Shown piece by piece: positions 58,028-64,000 of a DNA stretch of 64,000 nt (position 1 is the first letter of the stretch; the number at the start of each line of letters is the position of its first letter). The notes below the pieces were generated by a model. The model made no database searches. It was not told the DNA's origin and saw only the letters and a list, made by a program, of their open reading frames with translations. Both the position numbers and the translations under genes were made by a program. The stretch is taken from the NCBI GenBank assembly GCA_022661535.1, contig JAKULF010000005.1, positions 3,596,001 to 3,660,000 of the forward strand. The letters run 5' to 3'. This DNA comes from Eutypa lata (taxonomy: Eukaryota > Ascomycota > Sordariomycetes > Xylariales > Diatrypaceae).

Positions 58028-61000
58028 CAATATGAATGGCCATTTGAGCTGCAACTAATCCCAACAATGTCCATTCTAAAAGCATCTTGTTTCATCTAAA
58101 CCCACGATGATGTCTAGCGGCCCTACTTCGCTACGCAGATAGTGACGTCTTCGAGTCTCAACCTAGCGTACTTTGAGCACTATGTCTTTGATCAAGAATC
58201 GGTAGATCTCCGTGTCTAAAAGGATTCGACCATATATGTAATAATGACCTTTTTAAATCGGCTACCCCCGGGAAAAAGGACATCCAGACTATCAATCTAC
58301 CTCCTGTCGAGCGGCGAATTTGCTTGGTGTGGTTATTTCAGACACAGGAAAGATGAAATGGCCCAAGTGATTGCTTAAAAGGATGTGACGTGCTTTCATT
58401 GCCCCCTTACTATGGACAGCTTTACATGGCCCAATAATACTCCTGAAAATTCGTGGGGAAAGTTAGAATTGCAGGAGAGAACTCAACATAGCACATATCT
58501 AGAGACGTTCGTGTCCGACACCGAGATAGGTTCGAAACTAGGCAGATCTACCTGGGCAAATGAACCCTCTTATCTCCCGCATATCGGATTCAAGCAAAAG
58601 CAAGGCTCAAGCGGGCCGTGGCAACAAGTAGGTGTTGCTTCCGGCATCAAATTGGACAAAAGCGAAGCTCAGCCTCCGGGACTACACACCATATACCTTT
58701 TACACGATCGCATTAAATGACCACTTTGGCTAGCAGGAAGAACCAAGGCAAGGCAAGGCAGGACAAAGCAGCAAAATCCCAAGAAGACATCGTGAAAGAA
58801 AAAAAAACTATCTCACGGCTCAAATCCTCTTCGCCTCCCACTTCCCCCTCATCGGGCCTTTGCGTTCTTCCGGTGGCCAAGGAAGCGGCTACTTTCGCTA
58901 GGTAGCGAACCAAGGAAATCCTGTCCTTCGCTTCTGGCGTGATGCGGCTTTCGGGCAGCAGAACCCGCCAGCCGGCTCTCGTCGGGGGTCCCATCTAAGA
59001 GAGAGCGGGTTTTTCTCGTCTCGTGTCTTTCTCTCGCGTATGTGTGTGAGTGTGAGTGTATATGCTAGTACACAGACGATAGATAAGTAAGTAGATAAGT
59101 AGATATGGAGAACCGTTGTCTCAACGGTGCATACTATGGATACGCTACGTCGGATGCTTATGGCTTATGGATTCTATAGTAATTTAAACGAATGCTGTGT
59201 TACTACAATGCATAGGTACGATACGTAGGAGGCGGCCTCGCCAAGACCCTCGTGCCCCTGGCTCGGGGTTACATCGCGCTTGTCTTTTTGGGCTGCCCAG
59301 CCGCGCGGAGATAATGGGTCCGGCACTCGAAAGGAGATAATGCGGGATCTGATTGCTGGGATTAATTAATACATAGAGAGGGACGTGAGGCGGCCCCGCA
59401 ACATCGGGTCTTCAGGGTCGTTCGTTTCGTTTCGTTGTTAATTTTTCCATTCGTCTCATAGTATGCGGTTGCCCCCGAGCTCCTATCAAAATTCGCAGAG
59501 ATGTCGGCCCCTTGTCCTCCTGGTCCTTTCCCTCCCTGTCTGTCTGTCTGTCACCCCTAGCTAACTAGCGGGTGCGGAGAAGAATCGTTGGGGAAAGATG
59601 GGGTAGGTAGGTATATGAAAAAGAAGATTTCAGGGGGCTTGTGAGGAACGCATGCATGTGATGCTCTATACTCGACCTAGTTGGTTCCTACCCACTTCGC
59701 TAAGGGCCTGAAGATCCAGAAAACGAACGCAATAGCGATGACCGGATAACAGCCGTGATAATCCTAGGGGTCGTACCATGTTTAGTCCACATTGGTGAAA
59801 GGGGACCGGCCGATATACCAGCACGGGAAGAGACATTTGACCGTAAATTATCCATACAATGAACAATACTATTAGATTCATGCAGTAGTGGTTTACTTTA
59901 TGCCATTATGAGTCCCGGACTTAAGGGACCAGCAAGAAAAATTACTTCTTCCCGCACCAAAACTATATATGGGGGGTACCTACTATGAATATAGAGATCA
60001 GGAGGTATTATTACCGGCCAACACGCTTATCTAGCCTATAGGGTATGGACGAAATCTTATTAGTCGATACTGGCGTAGCATCTCGGACCTGATGCTACAT
60101 ACTTAAGACCCTCGTCATAATCGTCGAAGGGGCATCAGCCGCAAAAGAGCAGGTGGACGCAGGGAAATCCGCATTAGAACGCCGGATAAGGGTGGTGTCA
60201 AGTATATTGCGGCGCTTTTCGGTGGTGCATAATTCCCTGACATATTCACTAGGGGTAGGGTTACCCCAACTCGCAATGCAGATCTCTAGAGCCGCCCGCA
60301 AAGGGCGACGGGCCGCTCATCCTACCTACCTATGCCTTCCCCCCTCAATCCATTCATGCGGGCAGAGAGTGGGGGGACGCCACAGCTATCATTGGAACTT
60401 CATCCGAAGCAGACAGGTAGACAGGCAGGCATGCCCTGCGTGGCAACGCAGATCTTCGCGTTAGCCAGATAGCCAGACGAACCCCCCAGCGCGGCGTGGG
60501 TTGTGCGAGGATATCGCATACTATCGTGACCACGGACAAAGGCCTCCTTCCTCCAAGCCTTCCCAAGGCTGATGATAGCTTGGCCACTTCGCCCTCTTGG
60601 GGAACCGGAATCACACGAGGGAGAGGATAGATAGGGGCCAAGGGCCTTGGCTCCTGGGACCTGCGTCTTTGACACGCTTTGCCCCCTCCCCCCCTGCCCT
60701 CCCCGGCCATGGCGGCTGCTTGCCGCCACTGCTCAATATATTCCGGCATAAGATCATCTCGTTCTTGGGGATGATCCCTTGGCGTCTTGAGTGCTGGAGA
60801 GCAGGGCCCGTGTTTCCGATCGGATATAGATCGCACTGCGGATCCCCATGGGGAACGGGAGGCGAATGTCACATCACCGTCCAGGAGAGCCAGGCGAGAA
60901 GATAAATAAGTAGCCGTGAGAACCACGACGTTTTTTCTCGATCTCGACACCTGCCTACTCATCCCATTCCATCCCATCTCAACCCATCCTATCTCACCTC

Positions 61001-61076
61001 TTCACTCCTTTTTCAGAAAGGTTCTTCCACTAGGTACCTACACACAAGGAGATACCTACTTGTCCGTCCGTACACC
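58028..61076. other. Long intergenic and GH7 promoter region
   Basis: Three kilobases with no gene I can support; open frames such as 58385-58720 and the minus-strand 60354-60977 have no family signature. GT-rich simple sequence lies near 59040-59060. The right part should be the cellulase promoter: CreA-type sites (CYCCRS) occur at about 60484 and 60701. The pyrimidine-rich segment 60950-61020 probably lies in the 5' leader. Confidence 0.4.
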
Positions 61077-62732
61077 ATGCATTCCAAGATTGCGAGCGTC
61101 CTCGCGACCCTGCTGTCGCTCAGCGCGGCGCAGAAGGTCGGCGAAGAGGACCCGGAGACGCACCCGGCGCTGACGTGGTCGAAGTGCACGGCGGCGGGTG
61201 CCTGCACGGAGGTCGCGGGGACGGTGGTGATCGACTCGAACTGGCGGTGGGCGCACGCGGTGGGGGGGTACACGAACTGCTACGACGGCAACGCGTGGAA
61301 CGAGACGGCGTGCCCGGACGGGGCGACGTGCGCCGAGAACTGCGCCATCGAGGGCGCCGACTACGAGGGCACCTACGGCGTCACCACCTCCGGGAACGCC
61401 GTCACCATGAAGTTCCGCAACGACCACGAGTACGGCACCAACATCGGCTCCCGCCTCTACCTGCTCGCCGAGGGCGAGGAGACCTACGAGATGTTCACCA
61501 TGAACGGCAACGAGATCGCCTTCGACGTCGAGAACTCCGAGATCGGCTGCGGCCTTAACGGTGCCGTCTACTTCGTCTCCATGGACGAGGACGGTGGCCT
61601 GGCGCGCTACGCTACCAACGAGGCCGGCGCCGCCTACGGCACCGGGTACTGCGACTCCCAGTGTGCCCGCGACCTGAAGTGGCTCGGTGGTGTTGTAAGT
61701 TTTCAGCCCTCAAGAACGCTTTCCTGTTACCTATCCACCAGACCAGATTCTAACATAACTGCGACTACAGGGTAACAGCGAGGGTTGGGCGCCCTCCGAG
61801 ACCGACGAGAACTCCGGTATCGGCAACCTCGGCTCGTGCTGCGCTGAGATGGACCTGTGGGAGGCGAACCGGGAGTCGTTCGCGCTCACCCCGCACCCCT
61901 GCGAGACCAACGAGTACTTCATCTGTGAGACCGAGGCCTGCGGCGGCACCTACTCGGAAGACCGGTACGCCGGCAACTGCGACCCCGACGGGTGCGATCT
62001 GAACCCCTTCCGCCACGGAAACACGGACTTCTACGGCCCGGGCAAGACCGTCGACACCACCAAGAAGTTCACCGTCGTCACCCAGTTCCAGGGCTCCGGC
62101 GCCACCCTCGACAGCATCAACCAGTACTTCATCCAGGACGGTGTCCGCATCGACGTCCCGGGCTCGACCTACGTTGACGGCGGCAGCATCATCGATGAGG
62201 CTTTCTGCGGTAAGTAGACAAGGGATCACCCACACACACACAAACAACCCGTACACACGCGCACGCAGAGAGAAGAGACAGACAGAGATGCTAATTTGAA
62301 TTCCTCAATGACAGACGCTTCCAAAGAGCTCTTTGGCGACAGTGTGCGATTCGCCGAACTCGGCGGTCTTGCACAGATGGGTGATGCTACCGGCAACCCC
62401 ATGGTTCTGACCATGTCGATCTGGGATGATGTAGGTTTTCTTTTTCTGTTCTCCACCAGTTACAAGTTAAAAAAATAAAAATAAAAATAAAGGATAGAAG
62501 GCGGAAAACAAAAGCTGACACTTTAAAAACACAGGGCTTCGCCAACATGCTCTGGCTCGACGGCGAGTACTACCCCCTGGACCGCGACGCGTCAGAGCCC
62601 GGTGTCGCGCGCGGCACCTGCCTCGTCGACGGCAGCAGCGAGCCCGACAGCGTCCGCGAGTCGTTCAAGGACGCCACGGTCACCTACTCGAACTTCAAGT
62701 TCGGCCCCATTGGCTCGACCTACGACCTATAG
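61077..62732 (+). CDS. GH7 cellulase, cellobiohydrolase type
   Basis: A secreted retaining cellulase that releases cellobiose from cellulose chain ends. Exons 61077-61694, 61771-62209, 62315-62430 and 62535-62732 join in frame to 456 residues. A short signal peptide ([19 protein letters not shown]) leads into the mature start. The active site [11 protein letters not shown] gives nucleophile E232, D234 and acid/base E237. [17 protein letters not shown], [33 protein letters not shown] and VVTQF are GH7 landmarks; overall wording is closer to cellobiohydrolases than to endoglucanases. Many Cys residues suggest the usual disulfides. It ends soon after the catalytic domain, with no linker or CBM1. 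Codon use is very GC-rich in the third position, as in strongly expressed secreted enzymes. Two CreA-like sites upstream fit carbon repression. Confidence 0.94.
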
Positions 62733-64000
62733 TTAGATGGTTATCTATACCTATAGAAAAGGAACACCCGCCATGTAAAGAAGAAAGAACTTCTTGATGT
62801 TCTCTTTTCCCTACTGACTGGGTGGAGCATATAGATGTATTTCGCGGTAGAACTACATGGAAGAAAAACATTTTATTTCCCAATTCTCTGTTCATAGTTG
62901 TTGTGGGTGTGTATAAAGAGGGCGGCATGTCATGAAAGTCTGTACATAGATATCGATGAATATAACACAAGCATATATATTTTTTGTTCGTAAGAACCCT
63001 GGCCTAGCAGTCTGTCTAATCACAAGCTCTGATTGATGATCGTCGTCGACTGACATGTTGATTCAGAGGAACACCATTTGAATACTATGTATGTACTCAG
63101 GTCGTTATGATGGTTGATGCCTTTCCCGATGATCACCTTCTCCAACAAGATCATCTAGAGGCTCTAGAATTTTTTATGATCTACACAGATCGATAACTTT
63201 AAATGTTGGAGAAACCAAAATTTTCGACCCAGACGTTGGGGTCAGAAAAAAACTTTATTTTTTGAAGGGAAAAAAAAAACCAGGGACACATGAAAGTCTA
63301 CACCCGATTAGGCAAAGTAGCGTAGCGGTCAATGAATAGCCGATCGCAACCGTTATTTCGTCTGTGTGTACGAAGTACATACGTTACGTGTGTGCGTGCA
63401 TGTGATATTAGGTAATTTTATAAGGCAATAAATGGATTTTCCATGGTACGTATGGGCGTTGAACATCTCAGATGTTTTGCGGCCTCCTCTGAAATAACGC
63501 CGGAGTACGCCGGAGACCTCCATCGCGATGACTCGCCTCCATAAGAAATATTAAAAAAAAGGACCAACAAAAAGCCTTTCAAGTGACCCCACTCATCTGA
63601 CGACGGCCTCGCCCCAGCGCCCCTGGCATGATCGCGGGGTGGAGAATGCCAATGCGGCAACCTGCGGTAAATCGCAGAGCGGGTATCTAGTCACACATTA
63701 GTTAGTTACTCACCTACTTATTAGTAGACTAACAGCCTGGTTATTTCCATTCTAGAAATAGAACCAAGGAAAATAAATAAATAAAAGCGGAAGCGAGTAA
63801 AATTTTACCCAGTAGAAAATTTTTCCCATCATCCGCTTAGCTTGTAACTGAGTTTACGTAACGTACCTTTGACTCTTCTAAGCCGGTTAGGTAGGTCTAA
63901 TGGTTAGCTACCCGGCGGCTAGAGTTGACGGAGAGATGGAAGGGAATGTCTATAGTGTCGAATAATACCTAGCATGTCTACGTAGGTATGCCGAGTAAGC
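62733..64000. other. Right edge, no gene supported
   Basis: The 3' flank of the cellulase gene and intergenic sequence to the window end. A-rich tracts, GT-rich simple sequence near 63360-63400 and several TAGGTA-type motifs are present. No open frame has a recognisable feature. Confidence 0.4.

Noticed and set aside
60354..60977. 207-codon minus-strand open frame
   Set aside because: It covers the likely cellulase promoter, has no recognisable motif and overlaps other open frames of similar quality.

Overview
The window is a piece of a filamentous ascomycete (Pezizomycotina) chromosome. Genes are split by short spliceosomal introns with GT-AG ends and CTAAC-type branch points. The gene families (GH7 cellulase, YAT amino-acid permease, Rad5, secreted asparaginase and agmatinase-like enzymes) and a transition-mutated transposon block both fit this group. 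A Sordariomycete is my best guess; I cannot name the genus.

Layout, left to right. 1-10.9 kb: a nine-exon gene for a ~1,383-residue protein of unknown function (+), a TAP/S33-type alpha/beta hydrolase (-) and a secreted L-asparaginase (+). 10.9-24.5 kb: a small one-pass membrane protein (+), an Adp1-like ABCG transporter (-), a low-complexity protein (-) and a three-exon protein with a helical N-terminus and an Arg/Ser/His-rich tail (-). 26.2-27.9 kb: an eight-exon secreted agmatinase-like ureohydrolase (-). 28.1-49.3 kb: a 21-kb extremely AT-rich block. 49.5-64 kb: an amino-acid permease (+), a Pro-rich protein (-), a Rad5/HLTF-type repair helicase (-), a NDUFAF6-like complex I assembly factor (+) and a GH7 cellobiohydrolase-type cellulase (+). 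The joined exon coordinates I give keep reading frame for every spliced gene; the start codons of the ABC transporter, the small membrane protein and the low-complexity gene remain uncertain.

The AT-rich block is the most interesting part. It is bracketed by a ~290-bp direct repeat with TG...CA ends (28147-28444 and 48997-49285), so it looks like one LTR retroelement swollen by later insertions. Inside is a head-to-tail pair of ~3.06-kb repeats. The second copy is broken by a ~2.3-kb insertion and by a 2.1-kb LTR element that has its own 263-265-bp LTRs and a 5-bp target duplication. Paralogous copies differ almost only by C-to-T and G-to-A changes, and CpA/TpG are nearly gone: this is repeat-induced point mutation (RIP). 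A 1.3-kb island of normal composition sits in the middle, carrying a minisatellite, a tRNA-like Pol III promoter and perfect inverted repeats. The block separates two divergently transcribed nitrogen-metabolism genes (agmatinase-like enzyme and amino-acid permease) that would otherwise share a ~540-bp intergenic region.

Biologically the unique genes cover nitrogen scavenging (asparaginase, agmatinase-like enzyme, permease, peptidase-like hydrolase), cellulose breakdown, DNA damage tolerance and mitochondrial biogenesis. I see no biosynthetic gene cluster, CRISPR array or canonical tRNA/rRNA gene.
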